A DNA stretch of 33,320 nucleotides from an uncultured Eubacteriales bacterium (GTDB lineage Bacteria; Bacillota; Clostridia; Oscillospirales; CAG-272). Positions 12,773 through 19,961 of this stretch are shown in pieces. The translations under genes and the position numbers were made by a program. The notes under the pieces are model-generated. The model worked only from the letters and a program-made list of their open reading frames with translations. It ran no database searches and had not been told where the DNA came from. The stretch's first letter is position 1, and every line of letters starts with the position of its first letter. Location: positions 1-33,320 of the forward strand of contig CAKTAA010000018.1 of assembly GCA_934526185.1 (NCBI GenBank). Direction: 5' to 3'.

Positions 12773-13411
12773 TTAAGACCACCTGCCTTTGAAGGGAAGT
12801 CCGCAGCGGTCGGCGTCAAACAGGGTTCTTCGCTTGGGGGAGGGGTGGCGGGAGCATTTGTAAATCTCTGTCATGCGGTCGTCATATTCTGTCTGAAGCC
12901 GGATAAAGCGATTGAAATCATAGGCCTCCGCCGTAAGGCTCAGATTAGCGGCAACGCCGCAAATCACCGCGTCGCACAGGGAACGGTCAAAGGACATCTC
13001 CTTCTCGTCGTCTGTTTCAGCAGATATAACGGGATGCGCGCGGACATAGAGCAGCGTCAGAATACCGCTGAAATCGGAAGGAACACTGAGCGAGGCGCCC
13101 GTGATGCACCACGCACAGAATACAGCGCCGGCGGCGTCCGTAATGCGCAGGGGCGCAATAAAATCGTCCGGCAGCGGAAGCAGACGCCGGCCGGCCATTG
13201 GGGAAGCGGCCGAAAAATCAAAGGAAACGGTATCGGAAAGCGCACGGGACGCCGCCGAAAGCTTCCGGCACATCATATCGATTTCCTGAAGCATCCGATT
13301 TTCCAGATCCGCGCGGACGCCGCCTGCGGCAGGCAGGGCGCGGCCGTTGGCCGTGTCAAGCCCCAGTGCGGTAAAAATCCGTTCTTTCAGTTCTCCTAAA
13401 GTATATGTCAT
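12773..13411 (-). CDS. Putative head-tail adaptor (P22 gp4-like position)
   Basis: This 212-residue protein begins MTYTLGELKERIFTALGLD. It has a helical N-terminus (about 1-65: 'LENRMLQEIDMMCRKLSAAS'), a central beta region (about 66-130) and a C-terminal helical part with a basic tail. Head-tail adaptors that bolt onto the portal have comparable size, and their genes often lie between the capsid gene and the tail-hub gene, as here. No motif proves it. The start at 13411 follows GTGGTGATG; a longer open frame upstream lacks support. It directly abuts the hub gene. Confidence 0.5.
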   Translation of the reverse strand: MTYTLGELKERIFTALGLDTANGRALPAAGGVRADLENRMLQEIDMMCRKLSAASRALSDTVSFDFSAASPMAGRRLLPLPDDFIAPLRITDAAGAVFCAWCITGASLSVPSDFSGILTLLYVRAHPVISAETDDEKEMSFDRSLCDAVICGVAANLSLTAEAYDFNRFIRLQTEYDDRMTEIYKCSRHPSPKRRTLFDADRCGLPFKGRWS

Positions 13412-13848
13412 AAAATCATCACCACGCCCTTGCAGAACAAAGGCTTCCTTTCTTTTTGTAGGGTGCGAAAAATATTTTACAGGTAACGGAATGAGAGACG
13501 CAGCAGGCATCAGGACGCAAAAGCTTTGATTTATGTACTTTTTTATTCCGGCCTGCCGATTGCCGTTCCGTGACGAACCGGCGGCTTCTTCTTTTAGCAG
13601 AAATATAAACAAGGGAGAAACGGACCATCCGCCGCAGCCGCGAAAAGTCGGTCTCTCCCGCAGTATAGGACCGGAGCCGTTTCATTTGCAGGCGCCGGAA
13701 GAGGCTGCCGCACAGCTTTGAAAAACGAAGGGGCAAAGCATCGGTATGAAGCGAAAATCAAGCTGTTCCGGCGGATCTGTTTGCGAAATGACAGCTTCGG
13801 CCTGTATTGAAAATTTTCAGTATGAAAGAGCCGTCAGACACAGACAAA
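13412..13848 (-). other. 437-bp gap inside the head module
   Basis: Phage head genes normally lie nearly end to end, yet 437 bp separate the capsid stop from the adaptor start. An open frame of about 100 codons (13419-13736, minus) exists but is rich in Arg and Ser, has no ribosome binding site and resembles nothing. No convincing promoter or terminator was found. It may be the remains of a lost small gene. Confidence 0.4.
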
Positions 13849-14778
13849 TCAACCCATTTCCGTACCGGTTTCCGGATAGGAGAAGACAATCGGTCTGGCG
13901 TCGCCGAAACCGAAGGCAAAATCGACGTAGCCGATGTAATCGGTAATCAGCGGATTGTCCTGCGGCGAAATCAGAACCGTCGGTTCGCTGATGTAAACCA
14001 GCTTGAGAACCTCAGGCAGCAGCATGGAATCCGCAATCGCCCACTGGCCTCCGGTCAGACCGGTACCGCCGCCGCCGATGACAAGGTATCTCATGCCGTA
14101 AACGGGATTGGCGCCGAGGCCGGTTTCGGGATTCAGGGCAGGCATGATGCGGGCCTCCGGTCCGCAGATCTCCCGCGCTTTTCCCTCCAGCTCCGGACTG
14201 ACAAGCAGCAGGTCGTAGTTTGCCGCAAAAGCAAGACCGTCAGGTGTTACAAACGAGCTGGCATGCGTCTGCGCCTCGGTAATGGCCGTGACGCTCAGCT
14301 CTTTTGTAAGGAGGTTGGAAAAGGTTTCCGCTCCCTCGTCGCTGCTTATCGGATGCGCAGCGGAAGCCCACGGCACGCCGTCAGCTCCGTTTGTCGTCTT
14401 AGCGTTAGCAAAAACGCGGTAAAATTCGTTGAGGACGGTCATATAAGCGGAGTCGGCCAGCCGAACGCCGGTTTTGGCCGCCTCTCTGGAGAGATCGGTC
14501 TTTGCCTTTTTATAGGAAACGGCCACGGAAAGCGCACGTTCTACAGGGGTGATGGTGGTAATAAAGCCTCTCTTCTGATCGGCATGCGCAAGCGTGCTGT
14601 CGGAATAAACAGGCAGCTCGCCGTAACCGCCGAGGCCCTCCATCTTATAATCGACCTCGTCCTGCTTGACAATTCCGGCAATTTCACGAATCACGTTCAG
14701 CCGGGAGTTGTATCGCAAATCAAAACGGTTTTTGACCAAAGGATAAAGATCCTGAGCCCAAGTATAAATATCGTTCAT
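13849..14778 (-). CDS. Major capsid protein
   Basis: This 309-residue protein starts MNDIYTWAQDLYPLVKN. Middle segments 'GGYGELPVYSDSTLAHADQK', 'VPWASAAHPISSDEGAETFSNL' (split), 'FVTPDGLAFAANYDLLLVSP' and 'ANPVYGMRYLVIGGG' match the style of HK97-fold capsid proteins, particularly the Mu gpT-like group. The size suits a capsid subunit. ATG 14778 follows AAAGGA at good spacing; an in-frame upstream start at 14859 has none. It lies between scaffold and adaptor, the canonical place. The sequence has no stop or frameshift, and the conserved hydrophobic core looks intact. Confidence 0.82.
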   Translation of the reverse strand: MNDIYTWAQDLYPLVKNRFDLRYNSRLNVIREIAGIVKQDEVDYKMEGLGGYGELPVYSDSTLAHADQKRGFITTITPVERALSVAVSYKKAKTDLSREAAKTGVRLADSAYMTVLNEFYRVFANAKTTNGADGVPWASAAHPISSDEGAETFSNLLTKELSVTAITEAQTHASSFVTPDGLAFAANYDLLLVSPELEGKAREICGPEARIMPALNPETGLGANPVYGMRYLVIGGGGTGLTGGQWAIADSMLLPEVLKLVYISEPTVLISPQDNPLITDYIGYVDFAFGFGDARPIVFSYPETGTEMG

Positions 14779-14904
14779 AATTAAAAATCCTTTCCATAAA
14801 ATTGGCGGTATACCGGCATCCGCCTGCGAAGAAGCGAAAATTTCCGAAAAGCTTTTCATTCAGAAAAGGAAGGGGGAACCGCCATACCGCTTGATGAAGG
14901 AACA

Positions 14905-15699
14905 TCAGGAAAGCGGACGCTCGGAGGCAAAGCGGCGTCCTTTTCTCTCCGGGATTTCACGTATCAGCTCATAGTATTCCTCATAGGACATACCGCCGCT
15001 TCTTGCAATCGCTTTCTGACGTTCGCTCAGGGGAGGGGCGGCCCGGGAGCCGGCCATGCGGCATACCGGCATGGAACGGAGCTGCCGCAGCGCCTGTTCA
15101 GCCGGATCCGGATTTTCCGCACGGTTCTGCCCCTGCCGGCTGTTTTCCTTCCGTCCGCTCATCCGGAGCAGATCGCGGAAATCCTCCACAAGCTCTGAAA
15201 ACGGTATATTTTTTCCTTTTGCAAATTTGGGAAACATCGGATCCTGAACAAGCTCGGCAAGCTCCGCGTCCGCGCCGACCGGCGCGGTTGCAGCGTCGTC
15301 TGGGAGCCGGGAAGCTTCCGCCGGCATATCCGCCGGCGTTTCGGAAGCAGCGGCATCCGTCTGACAGGGCTCTGCAAAAGCATCCGAAGCCGCATCTCCG
15401 TCATCGGTGTCCGAAAAGTCTGCCGCCGCCGAGTTTTCGGCAAGCGCCGTCAGCTCCTCTACCTGACCGCCTATGGAATCCGCGGACAGCACACCGCGCT
15501 GCCGCAGCCCAAAGAGCAGGGAACGAAGCTGTTCAAAATCCTTAAAATTGCGTCTTTCCCGCTCGAGGCGGTCACTTACCACACGGTTGACATCCTCCTG
15601 TGTAAAGGTTTCGGGAATCATCTCCGGCTCTGCTGCCGGCTTCTCCCGCAATTGAAGCATCTCCGCGGTCATATCCGCGTATTTTTCATTTTCATCCAT
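14905..15699 (-). CDS. Capsid scaffolding protein
   Basis: This 264-residue, highly charged protein starts MDENEKYADMTAEML. It has the motif 'FTQEDVNRVVSDRLERERR' (about 32-50), which is typical of phage scaffold proteins. The Ala/Asp/Glu-rich low-complexity middle (about 90-155) and the basic C-terminus 'YEEYYELIREIPERKGRR' fit the usual design, in which the tail end binds capsid subunits. ATG 15699 follows AAAGGAG; the open frame further upstream (to 15801) has no ribosome binding site. It sits between portal and capsid genes with about 200 bp and 126 bp of hairpin-rich DNA on either side. Confidence 0.82.
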   Translation of the reverse strand: MDENEKYADMTAEMLQLREKPAAEPEMIPETFTQEDVNRVVSDRLERERRNFKDFEQLRSLLFGLRQRGVLSADSIGGQVEELTALAENSAAADFSDTDDGDAASDAFAEPCQTDAAASETPADMPAEASRLPDDAATAPVGADAELAELVQDPMFPKFAKGKNIPFSELVEDFRDLLRMSGRKENSRQGQNRAENPDPAEQALRQLRSMPVCRMAGSRAAPPLSERQKAIARSGGMSYEEYYELIREIPERKGRRFASERPLS

Positions 15700-15906
15700 T
15701 GATATAAACTCCTTTCCGTTAGAATCCGGGGCGTACAGCCGGAAAGCGGCGTGCCCCGTCGGGAAAATTCCCGAAAATACGTCCGTCAAGCGGACATGCA
15801 AGGTCCCTGGAAAGTTCCGGGAAAGCCGGTGATAAACCGTCAGACCAGGACACCGCGCCGCACCTTTTGCCGAAAGGGACGCCGTTCCTGTCAGGCGCCG
15901 CCGGCA

Positions 15907-17637
15907 TCAGAGCTTTTTCGGCGCAAATTTGGCATCCAGAAGATCGCAGATTTCCTTTCGCATCGGCAGGTCGGAAAGCTCCGCAATTGATTTTACAAAG
16001 AGATAGTTCGTCTCGCTGATATCTGCCGAAAGCAGGTCAGAGAGCACGGACAGCGCATAGGAGCGCAGACTGCTGGCGCTGCCGCCGGTGAGCACGCGCA
16101 CATCAAGCTGCGGAACATAGCCCATTTCAGCGATATCCCCAAAGCCGTAAACCATGCTCGTATCCGGCGCGGCGCCGATCTGTACAATTTTCGAGTAGGA
16201 GAAATTTTCCAGTGCCATATAGTCCACCAGCCGAAGCAATCTTGCAAAAGCCGCGTATTTATCGGCATTTTTGGTAAGCGTCCGCCTTTCGGCCCTTTCG
16301 CTGAGCAGAGCCAGACCTGTAGCCGTTTTCATCTGTGAAAGATCGTCGTTCTGTAAAAAATCATAGTTGCCCGTGGTTTCACGGATCAGTGCCCGGTAAC
16401 GGTCCGCAATGTCGTAATGTGCGGCGCTCTCCGAGGATAGATTGCCCAGCCGCCGGACGCAGTCGATCATGCCGGGGCGCAGCTTCCAGACAGCGCCGGG
16501 CGAGCAGTCCGGCATATCCGCATCGGCAAAGGCATTTTCCTCCGCAAGGATGACATCGGAAGCGGAGAAAGCGGCGTTGAGCTGTGCGAAAGCAAGCTGG
16601 CGATCCGTGGCATCTATGAGCGGAATGATCGGCTCCAGCTCGCTTTTGCCGAAAACAGAGTCCTCTCTGGGCGTCTTGTTATAAATGACAAAGGGAAACA
16701 TAGAACAGTCCGTGCGGGACCAAAATTTCGGCAGATACCGCACCTCCCTTCCGCCGATGAGAACGGAAAGCGCGATATCGCCGGCACGGTATTGGATGAC
16801 GGACTCTTCCGTCCTGCCCTCGCCGCTGTCATAGGAAAGCGCAAAGGAACCGTCCTGCGGCTGCCGGAACCACCATTCCACGACCTCCACCGTGTCCGTA
16901 TTCTCATCATACAGCTCATAGCCACAGTCAAAGAGCATCCGGCTCAGCGAATCGGAATCGGTGCGGCGCGGTGTACGATTCTGCTGAAAAAGATCGTCAG
17001 GCGAGAGGCCGGCGGCCTTAAGATCGCGGTCGAAGAGACGCAGGGCGCGCTGCCGGTTCATCCTGTACACACAGGCGATATATTCGCAGCCATCGACGTC
17101 GGAGGCGGTTGGATCGGGAAAAATCTGTGCGGGCGACGGATTTTCAATGACGATATCTCCGCTGTCGCCGCCGGCGCGCTCCCCCTCGGAGTATGAAACC
17201 TTCCAGATTGCCGTACCGTAAAGATTCAGACGCCGCTCATTTCTTATATTCTTGAATTCCATATCGTTTCTGTCCAGAACATAACGGACAATATGCTCAC
17301 GCTGACGCGCCTTTTCCCTGTCCTCGTCCCAGATGACATCCCTGCCGCTGAAGGAGAAGTCCGGCAGCTCCCGCTCAATCTGGCTTTCCACCTGGATAAA
17401 TCCGTCGGTCGAGACAGCAGGCTGCCACGGCAGATGCATCTCGTCCAGAAACAGGGCTGTTTCCCGAAGCGAAGCGTGCGTCCCGTCATAGTAGGCGCGC
17501 ATTTTGTTCCAGTAGCGATCCATTTCCGCACGGGCGCGGCGCGCATTCTTCAGATGCTCCGCAATGCTTTTTTCCCTGTCCTGACGGTCGTCATAGACGC
17601 CGGCGCCGTCCCGTCCCGCTTTTTTTTGAAAAAACAT
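15907..17637 (-). CDS. Portal protein (podovirus/P22 type)
   Basis: This 576-residue protein forms the ring through which DNA enters the capsid. It starts with a helical region 'RAEMDRYWNKMRAYYDG' (about 35-52). It has the portal-like 'NLYGTAIWKVSY' (about 139-150), 'NPSPAQIFPDPTASDVDGCE' and 'FPFVIYNKTPREDSVFGKSE' stretches. It ends with helices that would make the stem and crown ('ADKYAAFARLLRLVDYMALE'). Length and the acidic 'WDEDREKARQREHIVRYVLD' resemble P22/podovirus portals rather than HK97-type ones. GGAAAGG precedes ATG 17637. It has no stop, frameshift or obvious gap. Confidence 0.85.
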   Translation of the reverse strand: MFFQKKAGRDGAGVYDDRQDREKSIAEHLKNARRARAEMDRYWNKMRAYYDGTHASLRETALFLDEMHLPWQPAVSTDGFIQVESQIERELPDFSFSGRDVIWDEDREKARQREHIVRYVLDRNDMEFKNIRNERRLNLYGTAIWKVSYSEGERAGGDSGDIVIENPSPAQIFPDPTASDVDGCEYIACVYRMNRQRALRLFDRDLKAAGLSPDDLFQQNRTPRRTDSDSLSRMLFDCGYELYDENTDTVEVVEWWFRQPQDGSFALSYDSGEGRTEESVIQYRAGDIALSVLIGGREVRYLPKFWSRTDCSMFPFVIYNKTPREDSVFGKSELEPIIPLIDATDRQLAFAQLNAAFSASDVILAEENAFADADMPDCSPGAVWKLRPGMIDCVRRLGNLSSESAAHYDIADRYRALIRETTGNYDFLQNDDLSQMKTATGLALLSERAERRTLTKNADKYAAFARLLRLVDYMALENFSYSKIVQIGAAPDTSMVYGFGDIAEMGYVPQLDVRVLTGGSASSLRSYALSVLSDLLSADISETNYLFVKSIAELSDLPMRKEICDLLDAKFAPKKL

Positions 17638-17842
17638 AATGTTGAACCCATCCTTTCCCTTTGTAACGTAATTTCAAGAGGCCGTCCGCAAAATGCGCTG
17701 CCAAAGCAAACAGCGCAGGCAGGCGGGCGAAGTAAAAAAGATATGCAAAAAACCGTGTCCGCATACCAATCGCAGACATAGGCAATCTAAATTGCAGATA
17801 CTGCCGCAGCGCCTTCTCCTTCCGCCGAAAACCGCCGGCAAA

Positions 17843-19183
17843 TCAGGGAACGGAACGCGCGCCGCGCCGCCTGATTTTATCGGCCAGCTTAACCGGAGCA
17901 GCATTCGCAGAAACAGCAGGCAGCATCGAGGCATATACCGCAAAATAACGGAGCGCATCCGGCGCATGCGTGATATCGTGAGGCGTGACGGATACATCAC
18001 CCGGTCGGTCTTTGTCGTGCATAAGCTGAGGCAGGCAGCGTAACAGTACGGAGCAGTTTCTGAAGATTTTCAGCCGTGGCTGCCGGCTCTCCCCCTCCGG
18101 CTTGAGCCACTCCTTGAGACACATCCACCCGTCCGCGCGTGCGGAGGTCAGCTTGGTCAGAAAAACACCGTTGTCGGAAAAAAGCTGCGCAATGCTCTTG
18201 CCGGTATCCTTCTGCCTGCTCCAGAGATCCGATGGCGCTATGCACACCGTTCCGGCCTCAAGCTTTGTCCGGATTTTCGCGGCTGCCTCGCTGACAATCA
18301 AATTCGGCTCACAGATTTCGTCGTAAACATACGCGCAGCCGTCGGCGCTGCAAGCGATGAAGAGCGCGGCCAGCATATCGAGACCGTAATCGATGGCGCA
18401 GAACCGAAGCATTCCGGCGGAAAGAGGGAACGGATCCGCAACGTGCAGTTCCTCCCTAAATTCCGGAAAGAACTGACCGGCAAAAACATCCCATTTGCCA
18501 AAGAGCCACGCCTGCTTCAGAGCATGCGGAAGCGCCTGAAGCTGGCGGACATAATCGGGATTTTTCTGTAAAAGCACCTGATTGTCCCAAACCAGCGCCG
18601 GAATAAAGACATAGTCGGAGGGAATTTCACCCGACCGGTATTCGCGGTCGATAAAGAGGCGCTTCACCCATCCGTGCCCGACGCCGCCCGGATTGCAGGT
18701 CAGATACATGCGCTTCGGAAAATCGTTTGCGCCGCGCAGACAGGCGCAAAGCGTCTGAAACTGATATTCGGTCATCTGCGTCGCCTCGTCAATGGCGATA
18801 ATGTCAAATTCCTGACCTTGATACTGCAGCACATCCGCTTCGCTGTCGCAGTAGCCCATTTTGATTCTCGAACCGTTTGGAAAGAAGAAGGATTTTTCGC
18901 TCTCCTTGTAGGAGACAAGCGCAGAGCTGCCGCCCGCAAGCTCCGAAAGCAGCGGCCGGATATGGTTCTCCCTCAGCTCCGGGTAGGTTCGCCTGAGCAG
19001 CAGCGCGGATATTCCGCCGTAACGCAGGCACAGGAGGAGGAGCTTGCGCCGCAGCGCCCAGGATTTACCGCCGCCGCGCGCGCCGCCGTAGGCAATATAT
19101 TTTCCCTTGGCGCAAAAAAACTGTTTCTGCTTTTCCGAAGGGATACCGGTAAGTTCAAAAATCTGTAAAACGTTCTGCATCAT
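17843..19183 (-). CDS. terL: Terminase large subunit
   Basis: This 446-residue protein is the ATPase and nuclease that packs DNA into the capsid. Walker A is GGARGGGKS (about residues 33-41), Walker B is FDIIAIDEATQ (about 129-139), and a coupling motif follows in 'MYLTCNPGG'. The nuclease domain shows 'FCAIDYGLD' (first acidic residue), 'CIAPSDLW' and 'VTPHDITHAPDALRYF' (last acidic residues). All expected catalytic positions are present, so it should be active. The two adjacent ATG codons 19183/19180 follow a weak GCGGTG. It begins 9 bp after the small terminase gene. A 205-bp gap separates it from the portal gene. Confidence 0.95.
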   Translation of the reverse strand: MMQNVLQIFELTGIPSEKQKQFFCAKGKYIAYGGARGGGKSWALRRKLLLLCLRYGGISALLLRRTYPELRENHIRPLLSELAGGSSALVSYKESEKSFFFPNGSRIKMGYCDSEADVLQYQGQEFDIIAIDEATQMTEYQFQTLCACLRGANDFPKRMYLTCNPGGVGHGWVKRLFIDREYRSGEIPSDYVFIPALVWDNQVLLQKNPDYVRQLQALPHALKQAWLFGKWDVFAGQFFPEFREELHVADPFPLSAGMLRFCAIDYGLDMLAALFIACSADGCAYVYDEICEPNLIVSEAAAKIRTKLEAGTVCIAPSDLWSRQKDTGKSIAQLFSDNGVFLTKLTSARADGWMCLKEWLKPEGESRQPRLKIFRNCSVLLRCLPQLMHDKDRPGDVSVTPHDITHAPDALRYFAVYASMLPAVSANAAPVKLADKIRRRGARSVP

Positions 19184-19192
19184 ACACCGCGC

Positions 19193-19636
19193 TCAGTCGG
19201 AAAAGGAGAGAAGCTCGTCCGCCATGACAATCTGAAGAGATGCACCGTCTTTGTTGATGGATTCCTCCATCTCGGACTGCTCCCGCAAGAGAGCGGAGGC
19301 GGAGGCGGCCGACAGATTTCCGACAAAGGTATTTTCCTCCATATACGCCTGAATTCTTAAGAGAATCATCCCAAATTCGTGCGAGAGCGCAGGCTCCTTT
19401 GCCATGTCAAAAAATTCGGACTTGGTCAGCCCCAGATGGCAGAGGAGACCGGAAAAGGTATACGGCTTGCGGAAGCGCACGCGGCATTCGGGGCATTTGC
19501 TGCCGGAGACATAGGACTTGCAGCCCTCACACTGCGCCCTCAGATTGATACTGTCACAATAGGTAAAATATTTCTCCGCACGTTTGAGAACATTCTCCGC
19601 CGTAGTCGGCTTAATATTTTTAGTAAAGCCCTTCAT
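19193..19636 (-). CDS. terS: Terminase small subunit with a zinc-finger insertion
   Basis: This 147-residue protein resembles P22 gp3-type DNA-packaging proteins in 'KPYTFSGLLCHLGLTKSEFF' (about 61-80) and in the following helix 'FGMILLRIQAYMEENTF'. Before this lies a four-cysteine module 'CEGCKSYVSGSKCPEC' (about 36-51), which should bind zinc; this is unusual in small terminases. ATG 19636 has AGAGGTGAGG upstream. A GTG at 19645 falls inside that site. A perfect consensus promoter lies about 30 bp upstream (19668-19696). It is the first gene of the head operon and recognises the DNA to be packaged. Confidence 0.82.
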   Translation of the reverse strand: MKGFTKNIKPTTAENVLKRAEKYFTYCDSINLRAQCEGCKSYVSGSKCPECRVRFRKPYTFSGLLCHLGLTKSEFFDMAKEPALSHEFGMILLRIQAYMEENTFVGNLSAASASALLREQSEMEESINKDGASLQIVMADELLSFSD

Positions 19637-19667
19637 TTTCCTCACCTCTTTTGACTATTGCAGGGTA

Positions 19668-19696
19668 ATTATACCATATTTTATAGTATTTGTCAA
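19668..19696 (-). promoter_or_regulatory. Perfect sigma-A promoter of the head module
   Basis: On the minus strand TTGACA (19696-19691) and TATAAT (19673-19668) are exact consensus hexamers separated by 17 bp. Transcription would start near 19661, about 25 bases before the terS ATG. No operator-like palindrome overlaps it, unlike the promoters of the left element. Late phage promoters usually need an activator; a perfect consensus here suggests constitutive or host-controlled expression. Confidence 0.88.
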
Positions 19697-19851
19697 TAGG
19701 TTTGGCAAAATTTGTATTGTTTATGGGACGCCATCATAATACAGACAGGATGAAGCAGCGGAGCAGAAATGCGGGAGAAAACGGAAACTTTCTATCGTAA
19801 AAAAATAGGGGAGCACCCGAACAAAGCCGATAAAAAAAGCCGATAAAAGCT

Positions 19852-19892
19852 GCCCGTCCCTCCCTGCGGCAGAGCCGCGGGGAGGGACGGGC
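19852..19892 (-). terminator. Terminator of the ABC/kinase operon
   Basis: A 19-bp stem (19852-19870 with 19874-19892, one G-T pair) is closed by a three-base AGA loop. In the minus direction it is followed by AGCTTTTATCGGCTTTTTTT, a loose U-rich tail. It separates the exporter operon from the promoter of the head module. Confidence 0.85.
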
Positions 19893-19961
19893 TTCTCTTC
19901 GGAAGCGCGGACAGCGGAGGAAAGAATCCGACTGCCGCCGTGCTTTCAGGCTGTTTGCTTT

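Noticed and set aside
11597..13399. 600-codon open frame on the plus strand
   Set aside because: It lies antisense to the hub and adaptor genes, lacks a ribosome binding site, and its composition (Lys/Arg/Gly-rich) resembles nothing. GC-rich third positions on the real strand create such shadows.
13419..13736. Minus-strand ORF in the 437-bp gap of the head module
   Set aside because: It is low-complexity (Arg/Ser-rich), has no ribosome binding site and overlaps an alternative upstream extension of the adaptor frame.
17591..17785. 64-codon minus-strand ORF between terL and the portal gene, with a hydrophobic segment
   Set aside because: It has no ribosome binding site and overlaps the portal start by 47 bp in another frame. 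It could still be real, but the evidence is too thin.
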